Source: Caenorhabditis elegans
Lineage: Eukaryota; Nematoda; Chromadorea; Rhabditida; Rhabditidae
Length of the DNA stretch: 64,000 bases
Assembly: GCF_000002985.6 (NCBI RefSeq)
Contig: NC_003279.8
Coordinates: 11,718,001 to 11,782,000 of the forward strand
Reading direction: 5' to 3'
Under the pieces are notes generated by a model, which saw only the letters and a list, made by a program, of their open reading frames with translations, was not told where the DNA came from and searched no databases. Below are positions 11,164-20,725 of the stretch, one piece after another (the stretch's first letter is position 1; every line of letters starts with the position of its first letter). Position numbers and translations under genes: made by a program.

Positions 11164-12743
11164 AGAGTAAGCTTCTGGCTACATTTTAAAGTAAAATTTA
11201 TTCCAAAAAAGTTCGTTTTTCATTCTGAAAATCGAGCCAGAAAAAATGTTGTCAAAAAAATGAGGTTTTTGCTGGAAAAATAAAAATTTTTCCACTACCG
11301 ACGGGGATTTTATGTTAAATTCGTAATTAATACATAAATACCGAATGGATGCTGAAAGCACAGCTCTCTACGATCATTTTCAACGATTTTAGAACATTTA
11401 ATTTTTGACCTCGAAATTTCAATTTCCCTCTTTTCCTGGATCAGTTTTTTACTGAAATGTAAATTTTATGCCTTAAAAGTGGTAGAGGGTTGGTCTGTGG
11501 GGCAGCTGGGTGGGTGCCCCTTCAGTTCGACCCCACACAGGGTAAAATATTTTTGTATGTTTTCTGCTTGCACTTTATGATTGATTCGTACTGTTTTTAG
11601 TGTTTTAAAGCTATTTTTGTTTCCTTGCACTACACAATTTAGATTCAGAGCGCCTGCGGCGCTCTGACCCGGCAGTGAAAGCCTACTGGCATAGCAGGCC
11701 TTCGGCCTGCTCTGCCTATAATTTAGATTCAGAGCGCCTGCGGCGCTCTGACCCGGCAGTAAAAGCCGACTGGCATAGCAGGCCTTCGGCCTGCTCTGCC
11801 TATAATTTAGATTCAGAGCGCCTGCGGCGCTCTGTCCCCGCGAAGAAAGCAGACCTAAAATTAAAAAAAAATTTATTTTAAAGTTTAAAATGTATTTTTT
11901 TATTTAAATGTATTTTTATTAGAAAATTAAAATAATAATTGTCAACCCCTCAATTCCAATGAATGTACAGTCTCTACATTACCTCCTTTCTTGCAGGAAG
12001 AAAGGTGGATATTATAGACTGTTTTACAACCTATTGAGGGACCTCTTACAAAAACAAATGTGGTGATGCTGTCGATTGTTCTTCGATATGTCGTAAAATA
12101 TACATATCTGATCCTGAAACAGTAATTAGAGACCATATTACAGCCACCCTATGCATAAGAGGGAGGAGGCAAGAGAGAGAGAGAGGATTGCTGAAACTTG
12201 AAAGCGCCGTAACTCCGCTCATAATAGGAATTGGAAGAAAAAAAGTATATATTTGAAATCAGCGTAAAAAGTAAAATATTATAGCATTTAAAATTTTGGA
12301 AATTGGTCAAGAATGAACTGTTCAGCTTCCTGAGCAAGGCTTGAAGCCCACAACTTCAGGAACGGGGCTCGAGGAACTCATGGCCAAAAACTTTTGGTTT
12401 GTCTCGCTTCTCATAGCAAAAATAATAAGATTTAAGGCATAAAATTTACATTTCAGTAAAAAACTGGTCCAGGAAAAGAGGGAAATTGAAATTTCGAGGT
12501 CAAAAATTAAATGTTCTAAAATCGTTGAAAATGATCGTAGAGAGCTGTGCTTTCAGCATCCATTCGGTATTTATGTATTAATTACGAATTTAACATAAAA
12601 TCCCATTCGGTAGTGGAAAAATTTTTATTTTTCCAGCAAAAACCTCATTTTTTTGACAACATTTTTTCTGGCTCGATTTTCAGAATGAAAAACGAACTTT
12701 TTTGGAATAAATTTTACTTTAAAATGTAGCCAGAAGCTTACTC
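11164..12743. mobile_element. Large foldback element with ~314-bp near-identical arms
   Basis: Left arm 11164-11477 and right arm 12431-12743 are reverse complements with only a few differences seen (for example GACGGG against GAATGGG in the left-arm sense). The roughly 950-bp interior holds an 84-bp tandem repeat (11641-11840) and AT-rich DNA. No transposase ORF was found, so this is probably a non-autonomous DNA element or a composite inverted duplication. Class is not assigned. Confidence 0.7.
11641..11840. repeat. 84-bp tandem repeat with two perfect palindromes per unit
   Basis: Units starting at 11641, 11725 and 11809 each carry AGAGCGCCTGCGGCGCTCT. The first two also carry AGCAGGCCTTCGGCCTGCT. 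The GC-rich hairpins are embedded in AT-rich DNA. The third unit is partial. This lies inside the 11164-12743 inverted repeat. Confidence 0.85.
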
Positions 12744-12840
12744 TTATGTCATTGGGTAGAACATAAGAGCTGAAATAAAATACAAAATCGAAACGTTGAG
12801 TTAGATCTTAACAACACTGATATTTTCGCATAACAATAAT

Positions 12841-13012
12841 ACAGTGCATTTTTTCCAACTTCTACGACTTTAAAGGCGCGCGCATTTTCGCGCAATGGTC
12901 TCGCTACGCGCATCCCATTGATTTGTTGAGCGCGTGGCGAGACCAATGACGGGACCATTTTGTATAAATGCGCGCGCCTTTAAAGTCGTAGAAGTTGAAA
13001 AAAATGCACTGT
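12841..13012. mobile_element. Short palindromic element (~47-bp inverted termini)
   Basis: Left end ACAGTGCATTTTTTCCAACT..GGCGCGCGCATTT (12841-12887) is inverted at 12966-13012. The interior includes GGTCTCGCTACGCGC and GCGCGTGGCGAGACC, a second nested inverted pair. This looks like a MITE-type element. No coding capacity. Confidence 0.75.
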
Positions 13013-13207
13013 AATAATATATCAAAAAATATATCTAACTGTAAAAAAAACGACAAAACTTATTCCTTGACCTAACAGTAGTAGGGCAAGTAATTACTGA
13101 ATCGACAAAAATCAAATTAGATCTCAAGAACACTGGTATTAGCGCTAGATAATTTGAGATTAAGTGCCAAATAGTAGTAGTTTGGCAAGTAAAAAAAGAA
13201 TATTTAC

Positions 13208-13625
13208 TAGCTTCGTCCATTGCGATGACTGTCTCCTTGCCGTCAATCACTTTCGCGAGAATCCCGTAAAAATATAAATTTTTGGATCGAGGCTTTTTTA
13301 TTGTCCCAAAGAAAGGCTCATCTGGATCTTCGTCTATTACGATTTCACTATATCCCATTACATTCGCTTCGTTCCAATCGTACACTTCTCCAATGTCTGA
13401 TTTTTTCACAAGACTCTTCTCTGAAAACCAAATATTACAGAGAACACGAAAACACGGAAAAACATGGATGTTGTTTTAGAAAAGTCTGCATACCATGAGC
13501 TATACACGGTACACTTATATCGCTGCGAAAGCAGAGATCGATTGTTGCAATCAATGGCCCAGTAGGTACTATACGTAGGTACCGGTTAAAGCGAAGAATA
13601 TGACTATCGATTTGATAGTCATACT
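13208..13625 (-). pseudogene. DUF316 gene relic (fused signal-exon and internal exon remnants)
   Basis: On the minus strand, 13420..13208 reads as an internal DUF316 exon (GEVYDWNEANVMGYSE..YGILAKVIDGKETVIAM) with good splice signals. The stretch around 13495-13555 encodes the end of the preceding exon (GPLIATIDLCFRSDISVPC, compare GPLIATIDYSS..ISVPCLA in copy B). Directly upstream, 13580-13635 matches the signal-peptide exon DNA of copies A and B (AAGAATATGACTATC..GATAGTCATACTTGAC) but has lost its frame. The intervening exons and the 3' part are gone. A deletion of a former full copy explains this best. Confidence 0.7.
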
Positions 13626-13639
13626 TGACAAAACAATGT

Positions 13640-14559
13640 CCTCTGCACGCTGACAGAGCTCTTTTATTGGCCTCCCTAATTCGATTAGGGAGGGGCGATA
13701 TGTGGGTGTCAGGGATTGGGAGGACGGTTGGGAAAAATAATAAAAAAAGAGAAGAGGATGGGAAACATCATACTTTGTGAGAAAAATCAGAAAAATAAAG
13801 CTGTGAATGTGAATGTGACACTCGATGGAGGTCTAAGAACAATTATTATCAACGAGGACATAAAATTTTACAGCCTCTAATTGGATGGACACGCCTAGCA
13901 TTTTGAAATTGACCAATAGCGAAGCGAGAAACTCTCTCGTTTTTTTGCGCGCACGTCACGGACCGCGGGTAATTCTCGTTTTCCGCAGACTTTGTCCACG
14001 TGCTCAATTTAAAATGTTTTGATAAAAGGTATTGAGTTAAATTTGAGTAAGCAAAGCATGATATAGTTTCTCCATTCCACAGATAGCTGATGCAGGCAAG
14101 GTTTCAGGGCCTGCCAACACCTTCTAGTGCGATGGACGACTGATTCGCAGCGGCCGACACTTTTTGGGACCCATGGAAGCTCCATCAAGATAAAAGTTAT
14201 AGAGCATTAAATAACACTGCCTATATTCAAGAAACTTTTTAGGCAGACGATGACAATATGTATAGGTTGAAGATTTGCATTATAATTCCCATATTCTAGA
14301 ATTAATGATTGGAAAGTGCGGCTGGCAGAGCAGAAACCAGATGACGTCACTGTATAATGTAATAAGCACACGAAAATTGTTTGATTGTATAATGAATATG
14401 CCTGTTGAGTGAAAAATGATCAATGAATTGTTTGGCAATATCAAATACAAGTATTGAATAACTGTAAATATTCCAAAAACTATGAAATGATAGTTTTGTA
14501 AAGGTAGAGTACGTTTTTTATATTGTTCTTAAAAATTCTGTCTTACAATTAAAATGTTT
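13640..14559. other. Intergenic DNA between DUF316 remnants
   Basis: No gene seen. It contains a palindrome near 13667-13693 (CCTCCCTAATTCGATTAGGGAGG). Near 14150 there is a fragment (GCGGCCGACACTTTTTGGG) similar to repeats in introns near 25.1 kb and 37.2 kb. The rest is AT-rich. Confidence 0.4.
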
Positions 14560-15476
14560 TTATTGGCTCAAAAGAATCCCAATAAAAATTACAACGAGTT
14601 CAATAATCCCGATCCTGTGCCCGACTCCATCCAAGAAATCCATACTAACCACCAAATCATTATCAGTATTGTCTTCATCAGCCTCATGCTCCGTTGCTTC
14701 TGTTGATTGCTCGTCGTACTCCTTACCCATTTCAGAATCCACTGGATGTTCGGTAGCATCAGTGATTCGGCTTGATGGTGAAGTTGACGAGGATGGTTGG
14801 ATAGTTGAATTTAACGGTAGCACTGTGACATTTGAAAGATTACCAGGTGAAGCTGTCGTGGCGTTAGCGGTTGAAGCCTGCGTGATTGGAGCAAAAGTAG
14901 TAGTTGTCGTTGGAGCAGCTGTTGTAGTCGTCTTCGTTGTTGTTGTGGTAGTGGTGGTTATTGCCGGAACCTTAGGAGTCGGTGGAGCCGCGCAGATGCC
15001 GGACAGATAACAAATGCTCTTTTGGAAAAATTGCATTTTCCAGAAATAACCCTTGTACTGGTCTGTCAATCCTGAAATAATTGTACTTTTTTTGTCTGAT
15101 AATTTACAAAAATCTGTGTTTACCTGTGTGGTCGAGTCCGATTACAGTCTCCTTATGTTCAATAACATTTATAATAAACCCGTAATAGTAACCAAATCGA
15201 TTTTCTGGCTTCTCCACAATGTAATTCAAGTCATCTTCGTCGTTTTTTGTAAGTTTACTATGTCGAAATGTTCCATTGTAATCGTAAATGTGAGCTATGT
15301 TATTTTTGAGGGAGACATTCTCTGAAAACATTATGCTAATTATGAACACAGAAATATAGTGCAAACCTTCAGCCAAACACGGAAAACTTGCATTGTTTAC
15401 AATTTTGCCCTCCAATGTTGCAATAAACGGCAGTTTAGGCAAATAATCAATTTGAACTTTAGCTTCACAGCCATGC
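14560..15476 (-). pseudogene. 5'-truncated DUF316 gene
   Basis: Three 3' exons remain on the minus strand: about 15476..15367 (HGCEAKVQIDYLPKLPFIA..FPCLAEG), 15322..15124 and 15071..14560. The last encodes ICYLSGIC, a long Thr-rich stalk and the same hydrophobic tail as copies A and B (NDLVVSMDFLDGVGHRIG, GIIELVVIFIGILLSQ). The frames join cleanly. Everything 5' of the expected LDGC motif is missing: at about 15476 the sequence switches into an inverted copy of this gene's own exons. No signal peptide or ATG in context remains, so it is probably non-functional. Confidence 0.75.
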
Positions 15477-15771
15477 ATGACTTGAATTACATTGTGGAGA
15501 AGCCAGAAAATCGATTTGGTTACTATTACGGGTTTATTATAAATGTTATTGAACATAAGGAGACTGTAATCGGACTCGACCACACAGGTAAACACAGATT
15601 TTTGTAAATTATCAGACAAAAAAAGTACAATTATTTCAGGATTGACAGACCAGTACAAGGGTTATTTCTGGAAAATGCAATTTTTCCAAAAGAGCATTTG
15701 TTATCTGTCCGGCATCTGCGCGGCTCCACCGACTCCTAAGGTTCCGGCAATAACCACCACTACCACAACAA
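14942..15771. repeat. Inverted self-duplication inside the truncated DUF316 copy
   Basis: Plus-strand 15477-15771 is, as far as can be read, an identical reverse complement of 14942-15235. It includes the exon end, the whole intron and the start of the last exon. The arms flank a spacer of about 240 bp. The junction at 15473-15480 contains CATGCATG, consistent with microhomology. The identity implies a recent event. Confidence 0.85.
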
Positions 15772-16629
15772 GTTGTGTAAATTTTTTGAAAACTTTTATT
15801 CTGAATTTCACGGAACCAGATTCCGTCTACAAGTCGGGTATTGCTTTGTAGGCTTGCCCTAATAAGAATTAAAAAAAAAAATTAAGAAAAAAGCACAATT
15901 AATATTCAAATATTTAGCCCTCTCAACCAGCAATATTCATTAAATACACAAAATAATCATAAAAGTTATCAGAATCCAAATGCTCTTCTTATTCCAACTC
16001 GACTTTAAGTAGTTCGCACTGAAAGTTAAATCCAGGTCCGAATAGTCTGGCTCCTCAGCTTCTGTTGATTTTTCATTTGGCCCAGGCTCAGCCTCTGAGG
16101 GTCTGGTAGTCTTTTTCAGGCTTTTCTTAGTTTCAGATATGTTGGAAATTGATGCAGTGAAGGTCGGTGCAATTGATTTTGGACTAGGTACTGTTGGAAC
16201 AGACACGGTAGAAGCTTCGGAGCAAATGCCCACCAAGTCGCAGAGGTATCCATAAATCTGTTTGGCTTTGGCAAAGTAGGTGAACGATTCATTGTTCTTG
16301 AACTGAAAATTTTAAATGATTTTCCTGCGTAGGCACAAGGCAGGTGTAGGTGTAACAAACCTCTAACTCCAGTTCCAATGGTCGTCTCCTTCTTGTCAAT
16401 TTTGGTCATTAAGGGACCACTCCAATACTAGGCTTCCGGTGCATTCCACATAGAACTTGGGGTCCGAGAATCCACGTAGTAGTGGGAATAAGTACGATGT
16501 TTCAGGAAAACTGTTCTATGCATCAAATCTCCATTGAAATTGAAACCAAACGCGTCGACCTGATCAGAGGTTCGGAGCCGGGTGCTGCCTGAAAAATATC
16601 ATAAGTTTAGATAGTTTATTAGGATCAGA

Positions 16630-17030
16630 AACGCGTCTGTCCTATGCCTGCCTGCCTGCCTGCCTACCTACATTCTAACAGGCCGCTCTACGTTGTATTA
16701 AAGACAAGCAGGCAGACGTAATTTTGCTTCAATAGAGATAGGTCGCATTGAAAGCTGGCAGACATCGGTTGGCGGGAAGGTAGGCAGGTTGTAAATTGGC
16801 ATTTAGGCCCAGACGGTAGGTAGGCGTAAATGGGATTCAAGGCAAGTCAAGGCCTGCCTGCGTGTCTACTAGCAGGCTGCTCAGGCCTTGGTCACAGTCG
16901 AAGGAGACAGGCGTAGTTTTGATTCAAGATAGACAGGTCGCCTCGAAAGCTGGCATGCGTCGGTTGACAAGAAGGTAGGCATATAGGCCCAGCCGGTAGG
17001 CAGGCGTAGGTAGGCTTCAAGGCAAGAAGA
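16630..17030. repeat. TGCCTGCC/TAGGCAGGC-rich degenerate repeat
   Basis: Sits in intron 3 of the damaged DUF316 copy. Motifs such as CCTGCCTGCCTGCCTACC, GGTAGGCAGGCGTAGG and GCAGACATCGGTTGGC recur with variable spacing. A second TGCCTGCCTACC-rich block occupies 28.83-29.18 kb inside the last intron of the plus-strand DUF316 gene. Confidence 0.7.
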
Positions 17031-17335
17031 TATTGGTTGCACCCAAATGCTCAAACCAACCATCGTCCAAGCATGGATAACTGGTGAAAACCGGCGAATC
17101 CTGATTGATTTGAATGATCATTGGATGGGAATATGTCGTATTTGAAGATTCCAGACATCCATTCAGAATCACTGCCTTGCAAGTATAAATGACATTTTCG
17201 GGCAGTAGGACGGGTGTGGACAGACTTTTCCAATAATTCTCAACGTGGAAAGAGCGTTGCCGGGGACGTTGATGTGTCTGGAATGAGAATTGATTTGTTT
17301 CTACCTACACTAGGCATTCAACCGAGTCGAGGCGC

Positions 17336-17512
17336 CACGTGGTGTCAGGCTGTCTCATTGCGGTTTGATCTACAAAAAATGCGGGAATTTTTTCCCTAGG
17401 AAAATGTGACGTCAGCTCACTCTTAACAATGCAAAATCAGTTGAAAAGTCTGCGTCTCTCATCCCGCATTTTTCGGAGATCAAACTAAAATGGGACAATT
17501 TGACACCACGTG
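17336..17512. mobile_element. Palindromic MITE-like element, CACGTGGTGTCA termini (copy 1)
   Basis: Starts CACGTGGTGTCAGGCTGTC and ends TTTGACACCACGTG, with inner inverted GGTTTGATCTACAAAAAATGCGGG against CCCGCATTTTTCGGAGATCAAAC (broken here into shorter matching blocks) and a central GTGACGTCA. It is inserted in intron 2 of the damaged DUF316 copy. Four relatives occur near 26.6, 43.7, 46.1 and 63.5 kb. No ORF. Confidence 0.8.
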
Positions 17513-18045
17513 AGGTGCCCCACCGAGTGCAGACACCCGAATCTCAACTCACTTTGTCCCACTCTTCTCGCATTGAACTTTAACATTTCCTTCATCGTAA
17601 ATCCACGTGTCACCTTCCATAACTGCTCGGGAAGAGCTCAAAAAATGACGAGTAGAAATCATGCTCGCAGTTGTGACAATTTTTGAGTTTGCCATACTAT
17701 TTTCCAGAGTAAGCGTCCATTTGGCTGGGTCAACTTTGAACGATACTCCGTCTGTGAAGCGGCGGGCTGAAAATAAACGTTTTTAAATTTTTTGAGTTAC
17801 CTGCCTGCCTACAATGCCTAGGAAGTTTTTAAAAACTCACGAAGATGCTCCTGTCCACATGACGCTAGACGTTCATCGTTCTCCTCGGCAGAGAGCTTCC
17901 AGAATTGCTCACTTTGCACCAAAATGATGGAAATTGAGAATATGAATATCGATTTTATTTTCATATTCGATCAGCGTTGGATTTTTGTTGGAATAAATTA
18001 AATGGGGAAAGATTAAAAGGAGAGTAGGAGTTGTTGCGTGGAAGG

Positions 18046-18054
18046 TCACACGCT
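18046..18054 (-). promoter_or_regulatory. Diverged copy of the shared upstream element
   Basis: In sense orientation it reads TTAAGCGTGTGACC, compared with TAAACGTGACA in the other paralogues, 82 bp before the ATG at 17964. The position is conserved while the core has changed, as might be expected upstream of a decaying gene. Confidence 0.3.
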
Positions 18055-18120
18055 TAATTTGCTGTTTTTTTTTTCAAAGAAGATTTTCATAGGGCTGTTA
18101 TGAGGATTTTCACTATTTTG

Positions 18121-18650
18121 TGAGCAAGTAGCGGGTGGTAGCGGAGGGTGGTAGCGGGTGGCAGCGGGCGGTAGCGGCAAGCGGTAGCGGCGGGCGGTAG
18201 CGGGCGGTAGCGGGCAGTAGCGGGCGGTAGCGGGCGGTGGCGTGCGGTCGGGCGGGTGGTAGCGGGCGGTAGCGGTGGGCGCTAGCGGGGGCATAATTTT
18301 GGCGGGAAATTCAAAATTTCACTATATATTAGAAATTAACAGCAGATTGAATTTTTTTATTTGTGAAAATAAAATAACAAGTATGATTTTTTAAAACAAT
18401 TAATTTAGTCGGGCGGTAGCGGACGGTAGCGGGCTGTAACGGGCGGTAACGGCAGGCGGTGGCGGCGGGCGGTAGCGAGCGGCATTGGGCGGTAGCGGGC
18501 GGTAGCAATTTCAAGTTGTTATTTTTTGAATCTTTTTGGCGGGAAATTCGACTTTTCAATATATTTTTGAAATTAACAACAGATTTAATTTTTTATTTGT
18601 GAAAAAATAAAAATAATGATTTTTGAAAAAATAAATTTAGTTAATTACAA
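18121..18650. repeat. GGCGGTAGC minisatellite with duplicated AT-rich flanks
   Basis: Two blocks (about 18125-18290 and 18412-18508) consist of GCGGTAGCGGGCGGTAGC-like units. Each is followed by GGCGGGAAATTC and an AT-rich segment containing TTAACAGCAGATTGAATTTT. A third copy of that AT-rich segment lies alone near 20035-20130. The open frames across the block (PPATARYRP-like) are repeat artefacts. Confidence 0.8.
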
Positions 18651-19699
18651 TAAATTCAAATCCATTTGTAGACGATCCCTTCTCAAATTTAAAGCAGCAT
18701 GTAGCTTTACCGCCACCATCGAGATCAATTTCGTATTCCTTTTTTGTGTCAGAGCGGCTTTTTCTGAAAATTAATTGCATTTTTTAAATTCAAATTTCCC
18801 CAATCCATCAGTACTTACTGCTTAACATGCAAGCCTTGAAACACCACAGAAGTGTCCATTTTCCAATTCTTGATCACTCGGAACTTTTTCAGTCGGCTCG
18901 TCGTTTTCCACGCCTTCAGAACTTTGTTCAGCATCTGCGAGCTTATCGCAGCATTTTGCAGCACAACTTCTTGAATTTTCAACAATGCGAAAACCTCGGT
19001 CACTGGTTGAGTTTCACTCATATCCAAATGAAATCTCTGTGCTCCAATTGTCATGAAAAATTTGAAATTTTGCTCCGTCACCGAGCCCTTGATACTGAAA
19101 TCTTGGAATTGAACCTTCCGCTTTTTAATGAACCCCAGCAACTCGATGATGTGAGCTTCAACTGGGCAGCTGAAGTAAACAGAAGCAGTCTTAATTTGAA
19201 AAGTTTTGCAGATCCGGAAAAGCTTCTGCTTAAAATTTGTCAGCGCATCAGTGGCATGTGGGAATTGAACTTGAACTTTTTGCCCGTCATTTTCTACTGT
19301 GAGCTTGTAGTTTTTGGAAGGAAAGCCTTGAAGATCCAAGTGTGATGGGATTGTTTGCATTGCCAATTCGACAATGGATCTAGCTTTCAGTGAAGTTTCA
19401 GATAGGTTGAAGCTGAAAATTATCAAGATTTAATAGAAAATTGAAGACCTGGCTGCCAACCAATCAGCGTCGTGCAAGAGGCGTGACTGACGTTGCTGAT
19501 TGGTCGGTCGGAGCAAAAATTACATTTGCTGCTTGTTACGTCACTGGCTCAGAAAACAAAATGAGGTCATAAAAAAAATGCCGGGAAATAAAAAAAAAAC
19601 TCACATTTCTGACAATTTCATGATTTTTAGCACATTAGTCACAGATTCACTTGGAAGACGGCACAAAGGGAATTTCGGTTTGGTTTTTGCGGGTGGCAT
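18637..19699 (-). CDS. F-box/FTH-domain (FBXA-like) protein
   Basis: Three exons, 19699..19605, 19412..18819 and 18763..18637, join in frame (816 nt, 271 residues). The F-box begins FPLCRLPSESVTNVLKIM and continues KLSEIFNLSETSLKAR across the intron. The middle exon carries the FTH/DUF38 region (for example NKVLKAWKTTSRLKKFRV, comparable to EVLKTWKLGCNLKSLEM in the 911-1790 gene), and the last exon ends GFEFIVIN. Domain order, exon plan and length match the 911-1790 gene, but residue identity is low, so they are family members and not recent duplicates. The predicted role is SCF substrate adaptor (family knowledge). Confidence 0.8.
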
Positions 19700-20176
19700 G
19701 GCTCAAATGAATTACAATGGCACAGATGGCAATCTCTCAGTCTTGTAGATTAGCATTGGCTCCTTTTAAAGGTCAATAGGATAGATAGTCATCGGTGACC
19801 CCCTATATTACTTTTATGTAATCTTAGAAACATTGTGGAAACATAAGATAATGGGATCCACAGTGCTGGCTATAATTGTATGCAAAAAAAAATTTTTGAA
19901 GTAATTTTACACTTTTTCGAAGAGTCATAACTCAACAACTGCATAAATTAGCAAAAAATTTTCAACTGACAAAGTTTTGACTAAAATACTATCTCTATGA
20001 TTATAGTTATTACAAATTGCGAACACAATTTTGAAATTCAAAATTTCACTATATTTTAGAAATTAACAACAGATTGAATTTTTTTATTTGTGAAAATAAA
20101 ATAACAAGTTATGATTTTTTTAAACAAATTCAAGTGTCACTCGCTGGCTACCAGTAAAGGTTTGACTTTACTCGCT
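19700..20176. other. Intergenic DNA upstream of the second F-box gene
   Basis: Holds the presumed promoter of the minus-strand F-box gene. From about 20033 it contains another copy of the AT-rich repeat flank seen at 18.3 and 18.5 kb. No gene seen. Confidence 0.4.
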
Positions 20177-20545
20177 GTGTTGAGAGTTTACCGGTCGGTG
20201 ATAAAGTAAAACACGAACGAGTTATTTGCTAATTAATAGGTTTATTAAATGAAATAAGATGAAGTGGAAAGCGCACGGTGGCGGCACAACGAATGTGGGA
20301 GAATAACAGAAGTTGGGGACGAACGGGACAAAGGTTGGAGAAAAGTAAGAAAGGCCTGGAATGTATAAGTCCAGTCGGGCGACGTTGCTTGCGGATCTTG
20401 TTGTCTGAGGCCGAAGGCGTATGTCCGAAGATGTGATTCATTCAGTGGAGTGTCACGAAGACCTGGAAATATACGGTGACTCTCTCATAGTTTATAGTGT
20501 GGGAAAGTGAACGGGGCAGATCCTTACAATATTTACCTCACTAAC
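20177..20545 (-). mobile_element. Candidate solo LTR-like element
   Basis: On the minus strand the segment begins TGAGGTAAATATTGTAAGG and ends ACTCTCAACA, giving TG..CA ends. It has a TATA-like CTATAAAC near 20490 and an AATAAA near 20235-20240 in the order expected of an LTR. No internal retrotransposon genes adjoin it, and I see no clear target-site duplication, so this is only a candidate. Short ORFs within it are not credible genes. Confidence 0.3.
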
Positions 20546-20725
20546 CCTCCTTTCGTCCCCTTTTTATTTCTAGATTCTTTGTAAATATCGAAATTTTTTG
20601 CACAAAGTAATTCTAACTTATAAAGTACGAAAAGTGGTAATGAATGTGTTTTGAGTTAACAAATTGAGAATGTTCTTTTTAGTTTTCTAATGAGAATTCA
20701 AAATTTATAAAAAAGAAATAATATT

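Larger units (their letters stand above)
15940..17964 (-). pseudogene. DUF316 gene with several disabling changes
   Basis: Five family-typical exons are recognisable: 17964..17841 (signal peptide MKIKSIFIFSISIILVQS, then KLSAEENDERLASCG), 17766..17553 (ISTRHFLSSSRAV), 17277..17061, 16588..16361 and 16302..15940 (YLCDLVGIC, stalk, hydrophobic end IWILITFMIILCI). Exon 3 starts in frame as KHINVPGNALSTL but the conserved Cys/LNGC part is in another frame, so about one base is gained or lost near 17200-17230. Exon 4 has an in-frame TAG at 16430..16428. The last exon is out of phase with the preceding donor. Intron 2 carries a palindromic element (17336-17512), and intron 3 carries a TGCC-type repeat. 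Three independent lesions make a pseudogene the best call; sequencing error cannot be excluded from one sequence. Confidence 0.7.

Noticed and set aside
11482..11545. tRNA gene
   Set aside because: Only a B-box-like GTTCGACCCC and a weak A-box-like stretch are visible; no plausible cloverleaf with a paired acceptor stem could be built by eye.
15359..15851. Plus-strand DUF316-like ORFs (VEKPENRFGYYYGFI and the ICYLSGIC segment)
   Set aside because: They lie in the inverted duplicate of the minus-strand exons; there is no signal peptide, and the frame runs out just after the Thr run.
18046..18559. Pro/Ala/Arg-rich ORFs (PPATARYRP type)
   Set aside because: Direct translation of the GGCGGTAGC minisatellite.
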